Both the position numbers and the translations under genes were made by a program. A stretch of 64,000 nt of DNA, taken from the NCBI GenBank assembly GCA_963710175.1, contig CAVPZC010000001.1:310001-374000 (forward strand). The letters are read 5' to 3'. The notes under the pieces are model-generated. The model did not search any database. It was not told where the DNA came from and saw nothing but the letters and a program-made list of their open reading frames with translations. Of the stretch, positions 17,970-26,619 are shown piece by piece (position 1 is the first letter of the stretch; the number at the start of each line of letters is the position of its first letter). This stretch comes from Phormidesmis sp963710175. GTDB taxonomy: Bacteria > Cyanobacteriota > Cyanobacteriia > Phormidesmidales > Phormidesmidaceae.

Positions 17970-18662
17970 ATGAGAAAACGGCTGTTGGCAAGATTTTTGA
18001 TAGGATTGAGCGTTTTGTTCATCAGTTGGGGGTCGGTAGGCTGCGCTCAAACGGATGCCGCCAATCAGCAGTCTGATTCTGATCGGACGGGTGTGACCGT
18101 CTCGACTAGCCAAGTGAGTGAAGGGACAGATCTGGCAACGGCTACTTTTGCGGGGGGCTGCTTTTGGTGCATGGAGCCGCCCTATGATCAGCTGCCGGGT
18201 GTGGTCTCTACCACTTCAGGGTACACAGGCGGCACAGCCGAAAATCCCACCTATGCCCAAGTATCGGCAGGTGGTACAGGCCACGTAGAAGCTATGCAGG
18301 TCCGCTACGACCCCGATCAGGTGAGCTACGAAACGCTGCTAGAGACGTTTTGGCACAATATAGATCCGCTGGATAATCAGGGGCAGTTTTGCGATAAGGG
18401 CAGCCAGTACCGCTCGGCTGTTTTTTATGAAAATTCTGCTCAGCAGAGCGCTGCTGAAGCTGCCAAACAGGATATTGCAGGCCGGTTTGATCAACATATA
18501 GCGACAGAAATTTTACCAGCAGACGATTTTTATCCCGCCGAAGACTATCACCAGGATTACTATAAAACTCGGCCTGTACGCTACAAGGTGTATCGGTTTG
18601 GCTGCGGGAGAGATCAGCGCCTGTCGGAAATTTGGGGAGCAGATGCGCCGGGCCACGAATAG
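17970..18662 (+). CDS. msrA: Peptide-methionine (S)-S-oxide reductase, lipoprotein form
   Basis: MsrA reduces methionine-S-sulfoxide in proteins. The catalytic motif GCFWCMEPPYD sits at residues 63-73 with nucleophile Cys64; YTGGTAENPTY, GHVEAMQVRYDP and the DYHQDYYKTRP segment are also typical. Unlike cytosolic MsrA, this 230-residue copy begins with a hydrophobic leader ending in a lipobox (SVGC, Cys25), so it is probably an exported lipoprotein protecting periplasmic or thylakoid-lumen proteins. The location is inferred from the leader. ATG at 17970. Confidence 0.92.
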   Translation: MRKRLLARFLIGLSVLFISWGSVGCAQTDAANQQSDSDRTGVTVSTSQVSEGTDLATATFAGGCFWCMEPPYDQLPGVVSTTSGYTGGTAENPTYAQVSAGGTGHVEAMQVRYDPDQVSYETLLETFWHNIDPLDNQGQFCDKGSQYRSAVFYENSAQQSAAEAAKQDIAGRFDQHIATEILPADDFYPAEDYHQDYYKTRPVRYKVYRFGCGRDQRLSEIWGADAPGHE

Positions 18663-18773
18663 TTTTTAGTGAGTAGTCTTTGGCGAGTGGCTTTGGTAAG
18701 TAACGTGAATTCGGCATAAGCAATCACCTGAGATGCCCGTCAGACAGTAACCCTAGCCGCCCCGCCCGAGGTA

Positions 18774-18864
18774 AATCCCCTCTCGGGAGGGGGGTGGGTT
18801 CCGGCGTGTAGCACAAGTTGCCGACCCACCCCGCCCTGCGGGCACCCCTCCGACGGGAGGGGAT
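18774..18864. repeat. Folded GC-rich interspersed repeat
   Basis: AATCCCCTC at the left end and GAGGGGATT at the right end are inverted. Inside them GGGTGGGT (18792-18799) pairs with ACCCACCC (18824-18831). The whole stretch can fold into a long imperfect hairpin. The wording (CCCACCCCGCCCTGCGGGCA, CCCCTC..GAGGGG) is like dispersed repeats seen in many cyanobacterial genomes. Confidence 0.7.
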
Positions 18865-19048
18865 TCACTTCAGGTTTACTGACTACAGATCCCTCTCTTA
18901 ACCCGAACTCACGTTAAGTAGTTCTTATCAGCTTCACAATACTCCGCTCTAACTTCATGCTTTGATGTCAGCAGTGTAAAATCGTGCGCTGCTCTATACT
19001 CAAAGGCAGCTTCGCGGTAGATAGTTGAGATTATCCTCTTAAATATAG

Positions 19049-19138
19049 TGCCGCTTAATGTAGTGTTCGGCTTGACTGAGGCATCGCATTGGGTGCCGCT
19101 TAATGTAGTGTTCGGCTTGACTGAGGCATCGCATTGGG
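19049..19138. repeat. Exact tandem duplication of a 45-bp unit
   Basis: A 45-bp unit beginning TGCCGCTTAATGTAGTG occurs at 19049-19093 and again at 19094-19138 with no difference that I can see. It sits 72 bp before the TVP38-like gene start, in its likely promoter region. Confidence 0.92.
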
Positions 19139-19209
19139 TACCGATTATAAAGATGTAAGGATTCGGTTTAAGTACCCAAATTCAGGCAAATTCAGGGTTG
19201 AAAGCGTGT

Positions 19210-20061
19210 ATGGATATGACTTTGGCGTGGCTGCGCAAAAAACGGGTTTGGGTGGGGTTGGCGATCGCTAGCTGCCTAGCCGTTTTAATTAGCCAACTGC
19301 CCCTATTGACCTGGCTTGCCAATGCCCATCAGTGGCTAGCGGGTCGCGGTGTCTGGGCCATGCCGATGTTCATCACCCTCTACGTCGTAGCGGCCATCTT
19401 TGGCTTACCCAATATCGTTTTGATTTTGGCAGCGGGTACTTTGTTTGGCCTGACAGAAGGCGTCGTTAGTGCTTCTATCGCCGATACCTTAAGCATTGCG
19501 GCCTGTTTTGTGATTGGGCAAACGGTGGCTCGCCGCTGGATCACTAGCGTAGTCCATGAGAACAGCCGGTTTCACAGGTTAGACCGAGCTTTTGCCCAGC
19601 AGGGTTGGAAGATAGTTTTGCTCACGCGCCTATCGCCTCTTCTCCCCTCCAACATTCTCAACTACGGCTTTAGCCTGACTCAAATCAACTTCTGGCAGTA
19701 TCTGTTTTTCTCCTGGTTGGGAATGCTGCCGGTCATTTTCACTTATGTGTATGTCGGTACCTTTGGCGCTAGCGTCATTGCCCCGGATAGACCTGCCGAA
19801 AATTTGCTTTTTCAAGCCCTGGGGCTAGTAGTAACCCTGGGGGTGATGATTTATACCACCCGGCTAGCCGCTTCCGCACTCCATCAGCAGGAAACATCCC
19901 CGCCGACTGGAGAGCAGAAAACTGAGCCACATCGCGATAGCGCGGCTGAAGAACCCAATTCTTCAGCTCAGGCCCGAGCCGACCAGACGAACCGCAGCTG
20001 CGTAGATTTGGCTGCCCAGTCGGAAAGGTTAGCGCTAGTAAAAGTGCCTATTGAACAGTAG
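19210..20061 (+). CDS. TVP38/TMEM64 (VTT-domain) family membrane protein
   Basis: Inner-membrane protein of 283 residues with about five hydrophobic segments in the first 220. FGLPNIVLILAAGTLFGLTEG and LLTRLSPLLPSNILNYGFSLT with the later FFSWLGMLPVIFTYVYVG form the VTT/SNARE-associated domain shared with DedA proteins. The last 60 residues are hydrophilic and low-complexity, probably cytoplasmic. The ATG at 19210 is preferred over the TTG at 19198. Likely role: lipid scrambling or membrane homeostasis, by family. Its upstream region carries the 45-bp tandem duplication. Confidence 0.88.
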   Translation: MDMTLAWLRKKRVWVGLAIASCLAVLISQLPLLTWLANAHQWLAGRGVWAMPMFITLYVVAAIFGLPNIVLILAAGTLFGLTEGVVSASIADTLSIAACFVIGQTVARRWITSVVHENSRFHRLDRAFAQQGWKIVLLTRLSPLLPSNILNYGFSLTQINFWQYLFFSWLGMLPVIFTYVYVGTFGASVIAPDRPAENLLFQALGLVVTLGVMIYTTRLAASALHQQETSPPTGEQKTEPHRDSAAEEPNSSAQARADQTNRSCVDLAAQSERLALVKVPIEQ

Positions 20062-20066
20062 CTGCT

Positions 20067-20531
20067 CTAGTCAGCCGGTTCTAACGCATCTGGCTTATGA
20101 GCTGCTTCACTGCCAGTGCTTTCGCTTTCTACCAAATACTGTGGGTCGGACTCGGTCGCTTTGGCAGTATGGCCTTCGATCTCGGTGGTATCGGTTAGTT
20201 TCTTTTTGACGGTGCCGGTCGTTTTGCCTTGAGCCGTATTCCACTGAACGCGATCGCCCGGCTTAAAATCGGCCCTATTTTGCCTGCCGCTCGAATCAGC
20301 CTGAGACTTAGATTCAGATTTGGACTTAGATAAAGCCGCCGGGCGATGACCAGTCACATTGCCCGTATTGTCATTTTCTACCAGATAGCGTGGATCGTCT
20401 TCAGAAGCGGAGACGGTGCTGCCATCTACCTGCTTATCTTGAGTAAGGTACTCCTGTACTGTGCCGGTCGCTGTTCCTTGCCCAGAAGACCACTCAACTC
20501 GGTCGCCTGTATTAAACTTCTGCCTTGTCAT
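20067..20531 (-). CDS. Protein with two DUF2945 (hypervirulence-associated TUDOR-like) domains
   Basis: Hydrophilic protein of 154 residues made of two similar halves: KFNTGDRVEWSSGQGTATGTV ... DDPRYLVENDNTG and FKPGDRVQWNTAQGKTTGTV ... SDPQYLVESESTG, joined by a Ser/Lys linker. DUF2945 domains are usually single, about 70 residues, and of unknown function. The ATG at 20531 (MTRQKF) is preferred; the frame extends 16 codons further into the leader. It ends 5 bp from the convergent TVP38-like gene. An inverted repeat at 20565-20588 lies just upstream. Confidence 0.87.
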   Translation of the reverse strand: MTRQKFNTGDRVEWSSGQGTATGTVQEYLTQDKQVDGSTVSASEDDPRYLVENDNTGNVTGHRPAALSKSKSESKSQADSSGRQNRADFKPGDRVQWNTAQGKTTGTVKKKLTDTTEIEGHTAKATESDPQYLVESESTGSEAAHKPDALEPAD

Positions 20532-20564
20532 TTGCGATTGTCCCTCAAGTTGCGGTTTTATAGC

Positions 20565-20588
20565 AAAGCGCGGATGCATTCGCGCTTT
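20565..20588. promoter_or_regulatory. Perfect 8-bp inverted repeat upstream of the DUF2945 gene
   Basis: AAAGCGCG (20565-20572) and CGCGCTTT (20581-20588) are exact reverse complements with an 8-nt spacer. The position, about 33-57 bp before the start codon, suits an operator or a leader hairpin. No known regulator was matched. Confidence 0.4.
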
Positions 20589-20893
20589 GTGAAGCGCTTT
20601 GTCTGTTGCTATGTATGGCTTACAGTCAGCAGTGCTGCATAAAGCAAAGTGTCAGAAGCTATACCTGATGGCAAGCTTAGCTTTGTGGCATCGGCCACGA
20701 TTTAGCCGCGCTTTGCCCAGACCTTTGACAAGGTAGAGGGCTGGGGACAGTAAAACCTCTGTCCATCTTCAGGTTTGTGACTTTTGGCCAACAAATATAT
20801 AAAAAGGTAGATAGCGCTAGGCCCGCGGCAAAGCGACTATTTTTATGTATTAACAAATGTTAATTGCAGAGATAGTGACGAAAAGTTCTGCTG

Positions 20894-21253
20894 ATGTCGG
20901 TGCCATGGCCCGATATGTCCAAACAGGTAGACAAATCCTACGAAAGTAGTTCTTTTGTACTATTTCGTTTAGTATGTCTTTGTCTCGCTCTACTGATGCT
21001 GTCTGCGGTGCTTATGAACACTCAACTGACTCCAGGAAAGTTTGTCCGTTTGAAAGGTCAGCCCAGTGACCTGCCGGATTTTGTGTTGGAGCGCTATTTA
21101 GGAAAGTTTTGCTGGATTCGGCAGCAGGCTTGGGGTAACTCTGTGCAATGGAAGGTGGAAGCAACCCGGATTGAGACTGAGCAGACGTTGGGCCGTGCGG
21201 ATCGAGTTGTCCCCTGTGTAGCCCAGACAATTGCCTTTGCATTAAGATCGTAG
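20894..21253 (+). CDS. Hypothetical single-pass membrane protein
   Basis: Protein of 119 residues not assigned to a family. One hydrophobic helix (about 24-42, LFRLVCLCLALLMLSAVLM) is followed by a soluble basic domain (LTPGKFVRLKGQPSDLPDF, FCWIRQQAWGNSVQWKVE). The N-in/C-out orientation is a guess. ATGs at 20894 and 20915 are both possible. It lies 76 bp upstream of the DUF3386 gene on the same strand, so it may be cotranscribed. A 362-bp gap with no other gene precedes it. Confidence 0.55.
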   Translation: MSVPWPDMSKQVDKSYESSSFVLFRLVCLCLALLMLSAVLMNTQLTPGKFVRLKGQPSDLPDFVLERYLGKFCWIRQQAWGNSVQWKVEATRIETEQTLGRADRVVPCVAQTIAFALRS

Positions 21254-21329
21254 CTATTGAGCGATCGCCTGTCACAAAGCAGCTGGGCGATCGCTCGTTC
21301 AAAACAGCTGCTGTCTACAGAGAAACCCT

Positions 21330-21962
21330 ATGACTGCCCTTCAAGTCTCAGCCCGCGAAATGGTTCAAGCTGCCTACGAGAACCGCTACACCTGGGATAA
21401 AGCTTTTCCAGGCTACACAACCAACGTCACGCTGAAGCGGGACGGTAGCACGGTTCAGGGCAGCGCTCGGGTCAACCCTGACCTATCGGCGGAAGTCTTT
21501 GATGTGGCCGATGAAACGGCTCAGAAGATCATCAAAAGTCAGCTGTGGGAAGTGGCCATTCACCGGGTGAGCCGTCCGTTTGCTAAGACTCACGGAGAAA
21601 ACACGTTCAGCATTGAAGGGACCGAGGAGGACGGCGCGGTAAAAATTGCGGTCGGTGGCAAAGCCAAAGGCGATGCCTATAAGATCAAAAACAACGAATT
21701 TACGATGGTGCACCGCCATATTCACGGCGTGGTCGTCACTATTCACACGTTTAGCGCCTACGACACTGGCAGCGGCTATCTGTCTCAGACCTACGATTCG
21801 GTGTACCGCGACCCTGAGACAGGAGAAGTTAAGCAGGACCGCAGCGAATTTACCGATGACTACACAGAAGTGGGTGGCTATACCATTTTGGCTAAGCGGA
21901 CAGTGAAGTCGGCGGATGGCTCTAGTACAGAAATTACCTTCTCCGACATCAAGCTCCTATAG
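21330..21962 (+). CDS. DUF3386 family protein
   Basis: Soluble protein of 210 residues of a family found mainly in cyanobacteria and plants; function unknown. AREMVQAAYENRYTWDKAFPGY at the start and the VHRHIHGVVVTIHTF and GYLSQTYDSVYRD segments are recognisable, with a lipocalin-like run of alternating beta strands. The ATG at 21330 fits the family length. It has no signal peptide. It is followed after 43 bp by the DUF4336 gene on the same strand. Confidence 0.87.
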   Translation: MTALQVSAREMVQAAYENRYTWDKAFPGYTTNVTLKRDGSTVQGSARVNPDLSAEVFDVADETAQKIIKSQLWEVAIHRVSRPFAKTHGENTFSIEGTEEDGAVKIAVGGKAKGDAYKIKNNEFTMVHRHIHGVVVTIHTFSAYDTGSGYLSQTYDSVYRDPETGEVKQDRSEFTDDYTEVGGYTILAKRTVKSADGSSTEITFSDIKLL

Positions 21963-22005
21963 GTTGGGCCGAGCCTAGCGCCACTCGACGTTTAATAACG
22001 GCTCC

Positions 22006-23259
22006 TTGGATTTTGAGCAGGTAGGACAAGATAGCTTGAACGATCGCACCCCCCCTTACACCAAGCCTGAATTGACTAGCGGCAAACCCGGCGACCGGGC
22101 TTGGCCGCTCTGGCCAATTGTGCCGATCTACCCTTACGGACAGCGGCGCACGCTGCGCCGGGAGATTATTCCCGATAAGCTCTGGCTCTTTGAACAGGTG
22201 CAGGGAATTTTTTACGTGGTGGTGCCGATTCGGATGACGGTGATCAAGCTGGCTGAGGGCGGGCTGCTGGTTTTCTCACCAGTGGCCCCGACCCGCGAAT
22301 GTGTGCGGTTAGTCAGAGAGCTAGAGGTGGACCACGGCGAAGTAAAGTATGTGATTTTGCCGACTGTGACTGGGGTGGAGCACAAGTATTTTGCTGGGCC
22401 GTTTGCACAGAGATTCAAGCGATCGCAGGTATTTGTCGCTCCCAATCAGTGGAGCTTTCCGGTCGATTTGCCCCTGAGCTGGCTGGGCTTTCCTGCCAAA
22501 CGCACGCATGTCTTACCCAATGACCCCAGCCAAACGCCCTTTTACGACGAATTTGACTATGCGACGGTCGGACCGATTGAGCTAAGCGTTAAGCCTTATA
22601 CCGAGGTTGCTTTTTTCCACCGGGAGACGCGATCGCTCTTAGCAATCGACACCGTCCTCTCGATTCCTTTAGATCCGCCGGAAGTAGTGGCCCAAGATCC
22701 CTACCCACTGATCTTCCACGCCCGCAACAGTGCCCAAGACCCTTTAGAAGACAGTCCGGGCAATCGTCGTAAGGGCTGGGCTCGAATTGCCCTCTTTACC
22801 TTTTACTTTCAGCCAGAGACGCTGAACGTGCCGCCGATTAAAAGCATTTTGCAAGACGCTGTCAGTTCGCCTGATCGCTCCAAGAAAAATTACTTTGGCC
22901 TCTATCCTTTTCAGTGGCAGCAGGGCTGGCGTAAGTCATTTTCGACCCTACGTAAGGACGGGCAGCTGCTAGTCGCTCCGATCCTACAGACCCTGATTTT
23001 TAACCGTGGGCCTGAGGCGGTGCTGGCTTGGGTGGATCAGATCACCGAGTGGGACTTTCAGCAGATTATTCCCTGCCACTTCAGCGCTCCGGTTGCGGCT
23101 ACACCGGCTGACTTTCGCCGTGCCTTCGACTTTTTACGGCAGCCTGATTCTCAGAGCTGGTCGGGCTTTGACCACAATCTGCCGAGAGGCGACCTGGACG
23201 CGCTCAGCCAGATTGACCGACAGCTGCGAGGAAAGGTGATAGCACCGCCGGACCAATAA
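22006..23259 (+). CDS. DUF4336 domain protein (metallo-beta-lactamase-like fold)
   Basis: Protein of about 410 residues. PIRMTVIKLAEGGLLVFSPVAPT, VKYVILPTVTGVEHKYFAGPF, VFVAPNQWSFP and LLAIDTVLSIP follow the DUF4336 pattern, which resembles a metallo-beta-lactamase fold with reduced metal motifs (the usual HxHxD is not seen). The function is unknown. The start is uncertain: a TTG at 22006 opens the frame, and a TTG at 22036 has AGGA about 9 nt before it. There is no good ATG near the N-terminus. Confidence 0.82.
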   Translation: MDFEQVGQDSLNDRTPPYTKPELTSGKPGDRAWPLWPIVPIYPYGQRRTLRREIIPDKLWLFEQVQGIFYVVVPIRMTVIKLAEGGLLVFSPVAPTRECVRLVRELEVDHGEVKYVILPTVTGVEHKYFAGPFAQRFKRSQVFVAPNQWSFPVDLPLSWLGFPAKRTHVLPNDPSQTPFYDEFDYATVGPIELSVKPYTEVAFFHRETRSLLAIDTVLSIPLDPPEVVAQDPYPLIFHARNSAQDPLEDSPGNRRKGWARIALFTFYFQPETLNVPPIKSILQDAVSSPDRSKKNYFGLYPFQWQQGWRKSFSTLRKDGQLLVAPILQTLIFNRGPEAVLAWVDQITEWDFQQIIPCHFSAPVAATPADFRRAFDFLRQPDSQSWSGFDHNLPRGDLDALSQIDRQLRGKVIAPPDQ

Positions 23260-23303
23260 TCTGACCAGCGGCACAGAACGCAGGCTACAGCTTGGCCACA
23301 GGA

Positions 23304-24395
23304 CTAGGATCTAGCAGCGAGGGCTAAAGGCTTGGTCTCCTTTAAAATTACCGCTTCGTAGGGAATGACGCCTACCTGCTCACTGCCCAGGCAGCGGGCC
23401 GCTGCTTTAGAGAGGTCGAGAGAGCGATCGCCTACATACGGCCCCCGGTCATTGACTCGCACTACCACTGTTTTATCGTTGAGCAGGTTGCGAACTTTGA
23501 GCTGGGTGCCAAAGGGCAAAGACTTGTGGGCAACGGTGAGATCGTTTTGATTGAAGGTTTCGCCGTTGGCTGTTGTTCGCCCGTGAAAATAAGGCCCGTA
23601 CCAGGAGGCCTCGCCAGTCATAGAAACCGCTGAAGCTTGTAGGTTTTTGAGCGACATGTGGGCATCGAGCGGGCTCAGCGGCTGGGCATCGAGCGCCAGG
23701 CGTAAGTTGTTAGCCCAGGCCACTGCTGCCCACTCTGGGTCATAGCCAACCGATTCGGCCAGGGACGGATTGATGGTCAGCAGCTGTTGACCATCCGCGT
23801 CAATCATCAGTTTGGGTCTGGCACCCTGATTGGTTTCATCGGTGTGAGACGTGATTGGGGAGGGGGCGATCGCCTCAGAGTTAAACGACGCCTGCCTCAG
23901 CAGTCGCTTCAACTGTTGAGCCAGCAGATAAGCGTGCCCTTCACCTGCCACGTAGCCGAGGGTCTGGCCATCAAGGCTAATCTGATAGGAGGGACCTGCC
24001 TGTAGCTGGCGTTGAGCCACTGGCGAACACTGGCCGGTAAAGGCACCTGCCCAATCTGCATTGTCAGCCATTGCCTGCTGTGGCGCAGCCTCAACCCGCT
24101 TGGTTTGAATATCGACTGGCACCACCGGATGCCAGCTGGAGCGCTGCACCTGTTGAATAGGCACGGTCTCGCTGTACAGGGCACGCTCAGCGCGACCGAG
24201 ATTAGCTGACCGCAGTACCCGATCAACGAAATTGAAAGAGTGAGCCAGTCGAGATGAAGCCAAAAAGCCAGCGGGCGTAGAGGTTTGATCTGTCGCGGGG
24301 GTAAGGGTTGTCAGCACCGGCGTAGGTAGCTCAGTGACGCTAGCTACAATGGCAGGAACATTGCCCTGAGAGGGCGGTAAAGCTGGAACATCCAT
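23304..24395 (-). CDS. RlpA-like septal ring lytic transglycosylase
   Basis: Protein of 363 residues with a C-terminal double-psi beta-barrel (about 255-345): GEASWYGPYFHGRTTANGE, LPFGTQLKVRNL, VVVRVNDRGPY and SLDLSKAAA, including the catalytic Asp of the NDRGP motif. The N-terminal 250 residues are not recognised and lack a clear signal peptide, so export is uncertain or uses a start I cannot see. Bacterial RlpA cleaves denuded glycan strands at division sites. It is convergent with the DUF4336 gene. Confidence 0.9.
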   Translation of the reverse strand: MDVPALPPSQGNVPAIVASVTELPTPVLTTLTPATDQTSTPAGFLASSRLAHSFNFVDRVLRSANLGRAERALYSETVPIQQVQRSSWHPVVPVDIQTKRVEAAPQQAMADNADWAGAFTGQCSPVAQRQLQAGPSYQISLDGQTLGYVAGEGHAYLLAQQLKRLLRQASFNSEAIAPSPITSHTDETNQGARPKLMIDADGQQLLTINPSLAESVGYDPEWAAVAWANNLRLALDAQPLSPLDAHMSLKNLQASAVSMTGEASWYGPYFHGRTTANGETFNQNDLTVAHKSLPFGTQLKVRNLLNDKTVVVRVNDRGPYVGDRSLDLSKAAARCLGSEQVGVIPYEAVILKETKPLALAARS

Positions 24396-24670
24396 ACGTT
24401 TCTGGCTATCGGAGACGATTATCCGGATCTTTTTGTATCAGAACGTACAATTATACAGACTCGATCCCGCTTTCAAGGACGCTGGCTGTCGCTAACCCTG
24501 CCCAGAAGTCGTTAGGTCAAGATTTCATGAAGAGAGCGGAAGCTTTTAAGGTCGGTCAGTTCAGCCCGTTATTGCCCCAAAAATTTGAACCATAACCGGC
24601 TCACTTTTGAAAAGCTAATCTATAGCGGCCCCGAATTCTATTGACAAAGTAGTCTCCGCTATGGAAGCTG

Positions 24671-25564
24671 CTATTCCACTTCGTGAAAGACTGAAAAATC
24701 GATGTGGCGATCGCCACTATCAGTAATGTGAATAATGTCTTTTAGCTGGCGATGCCACAAAATATCGCCCGCGTGATAAGTGTGACGGGTATGGATAGCC
24801 TGGGCCACCGTTTGATCGATGCCACTGAGAGAGATTAATAGGGCAGCGTGGGTGCGACTCAAGTCGGCCTGGGAAAAGTCGAACAGCGGACTGGCTTGAT
24901 CAATCGGATGGAGAGCAGTCCAGGAGAGAGAAAAGCTAGGGTTGCGATCGCGCAGCAGCCTCAGGTCGTAAAATCGGCGCATCATCCGGCCTTCGCTGAC
25001 TTCATCAAGGGTAAGATATACCCGCATCTGCGCCTCTAAGATTTGGTTGCGGCGTTCATTGGCGGCCCGAAACATTAGCGTGGGCGTGCCCTGGAAAGGC
25101 GTGACCACCGCCACTCGGCTGAAGAGCACCTGGGCAGTGGGCCGAGAAAACCGGGCGTAGGCTAGCCCTGTGAGCACGGCAATACCCAGCAACGACACAA
25201 TCGCCTCTAGCGTCACCAGCAGATGGGCATAGGCGTTGCCAGGCGACATCACGCCGTAGCCAATTGAGGCCGAGGTTTGCACGCTGAAGAAAAACGCATC
25301 GCTGAACGAACCGGGCTCAGCGTTGATAATAGTGTCAGGGCCACCGAGTAAAAACAGCAGCGCAAAGCAGGCATTGGCGATCGCATACAGGCCAATGGTG
25401 ATCGCAAAAAAGCCCTGCCACGGCACCGTCAGCATCAGATAGTAGGGAGAGCGCCAGTAAGAATACCAGGCCCCTAGGCCCAGTACCTGAAGCCGGCCCT
25501 GATCCATCCGAATATGCACCTGAGGTAGATAGCGCGATCGCCTGCCTGCTGGCCCTTTGCCCAT
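24671..25564 (-). CDS. KirBac-type inward-rectifier potassium channel
   Basis: Inner-membrane channel of 297 residues: slide helix, TM1 (about 51-74), pore helix with FFFSVQTSASIGYG, TM2 (about 112-137), then a cytoplasmic Kir-type immunoglobulin-like domain (FRAANERRNQILEAQMRVYL, SWTALHPIDQASPLFDF, YHAGDILW). The filter reads SIGYG (residues 100-104) instead of the more common TVGYG or TIGYG, and is followed by V where many channels have D. The ATG at 25564 follows GGTGAG; the in-frame TTG at 25600 is less likely. Confidence 0.9.
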   Translation of the reverse strand: MGKGPAGRRSRYLPQVHIRMDQGRLQVLGLGAWYSYWRSPYYLMLTVPWQGFFAITIGLYAIANACFALLFLLGGPDTIINAEPGSFSDAFFFSVQTSASIGYGVMSPGNAYAHLLVTLEAIVSLLGIAVLTGLAYARFSRPTAQVLFSRVAVVTPFQGTPTLMFRAANERRNQILEAQMRVYLTLDEVSEGRMMRRFYDLRLLRDRNPSFSLSWTALHPIDQASPLFDFSQADLSRTHAALLISLSGIDQTVAQAIHTRHTYHAGDILWHRQLKDIIHITDSGDRHIDFSVFHEVE

Positions 25565-25682
25565 TTTTATCTCACCTGGCGTCCGATACTCAAGGTTCAA
25601 ATACTATCAGGTTCAAATGCTATGAAGCATACCGGGAGAAGATACGCTGTGGAAATCCAGGCTGCTATAGGCAAGGGCGACT

Positions 25683-26546
25683 GTGCAAACACTGACAGAG
25701 ATAGTTCAGCAGCTCAACAGCCATCTACAGGCGTTAGCTGGTCCCCGAGATCCCTACCTGGCTTCAGGTAAGCATCAGCTAGCGCAGCAGTATATTCGCT
25801 CGGAGCTGAGCCAATGGGGGCAAGTCACCACCCAAAAATATGTCGTGCGAGGGCGCGAACATGTCAACTGGTGCTTAAACCTGGAGGGCGCGCAACCCCA
25901 GCTAGCGCCCATCCTGGTAGGGGCTCACTACGACACGGTGCCAGGCTCCCCTGGCGCTGATGACAACGCCAGCGGCGTAGCGGTCATGCTGGTGTTAGCA
26001 GCGCTACTGACAGGTAACGCCTCGGCAAAGGGGTCGCGTCGGCCCATTTGCTTCGTCGCCTTCGATTTAGAAGAATACGGCCTGGTCGGTAGCACCACCT
26101 GCGCTCAAACGTGGCGGCGACAGCAGCGCCCCCTCCATCTAATGCTGTCTTTAGAAATGCTCGGCTATTTTTCATCTGCGCCCCATTCCCAGCAGTATCC
26201 GCTCGGTTTGCTCAGACGCATATACCCCAGTACAGGCGATTTTGTCGCCCTGATTGGCAATGGCCCGACCCTCCCACAAATGATGAAAATGAAGCGCTGT
26301 TTGCAGGGGGCAGGTGCGCCCTGTCAGTGGCTGCCAGTGGTCAACCGGGGTAAACAACTTCCAAATACCCGGCGCAGCGACCATGCTCCCTTTTGGGATG
26401 CAAACTATCCGGCGATTTTGGTGACTGACACGGCTCACCTGAGAAACCCTCACTACCACACCGCCTCAGATTGCATAGAGACGCTAAACATAGAGGCGAT
26501 GGCAAAAACTACCCAAGGATTGGCCGTCAGTCTGTGCCGGATGTAG
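25683..26546 (+). CDS. M28 family zinc peptidase
   Basis: Aminopeptidase-type enzyme of 287 residues. The two-zinc site is complete: GAHYDTVPGSPGADDNASG (His and bridging Asp), FDLEEYGLVGS (catalytic Glu plus ligand), SLEMLGYF (ligand) and NPHYHTASDC (ligand His). No signal peptide is seen, so it probably acts in the cytoplasm. The GTG at 25683 is the first start in frame. A caspase-fold peptidase homologue follows after 73 bp on the same strand, making a possible peptidase pair. Confidence 0.9.
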   Translation: MQTLTEIVQQLNSHLQALAGPRDPYLASGKHQLAQQYIRSELSQWGQVTTQKYVVRGREHVNWCLNLEGAQPQLAPILVGAHYDTVPGSPGADDNASGVAVMLVLAALLTGNASAKGSRRPICFVAFDLEEYGLVGSTTCAQTWRRQQRPLHLMLSLEMLGYFSSAPHSQQYPLGLLRRIYPSTGDFVALIGNGPTLPQMMKMKRCLQGAGAPCQWLPVVNRGKQLPNTRRSDHAPFWDANYPAILVTDTAHLRNPHYHTASDCIETLNIEAMAKTTQGLAVSLCRM

Positions 26547-26619
26547 CGCAGCTACGGGCACCGAATAGAAAACCTCCTGCCTACAATAGAAGCGTGTTTT
26601 GAGCGGATTTTGAGCAGCT

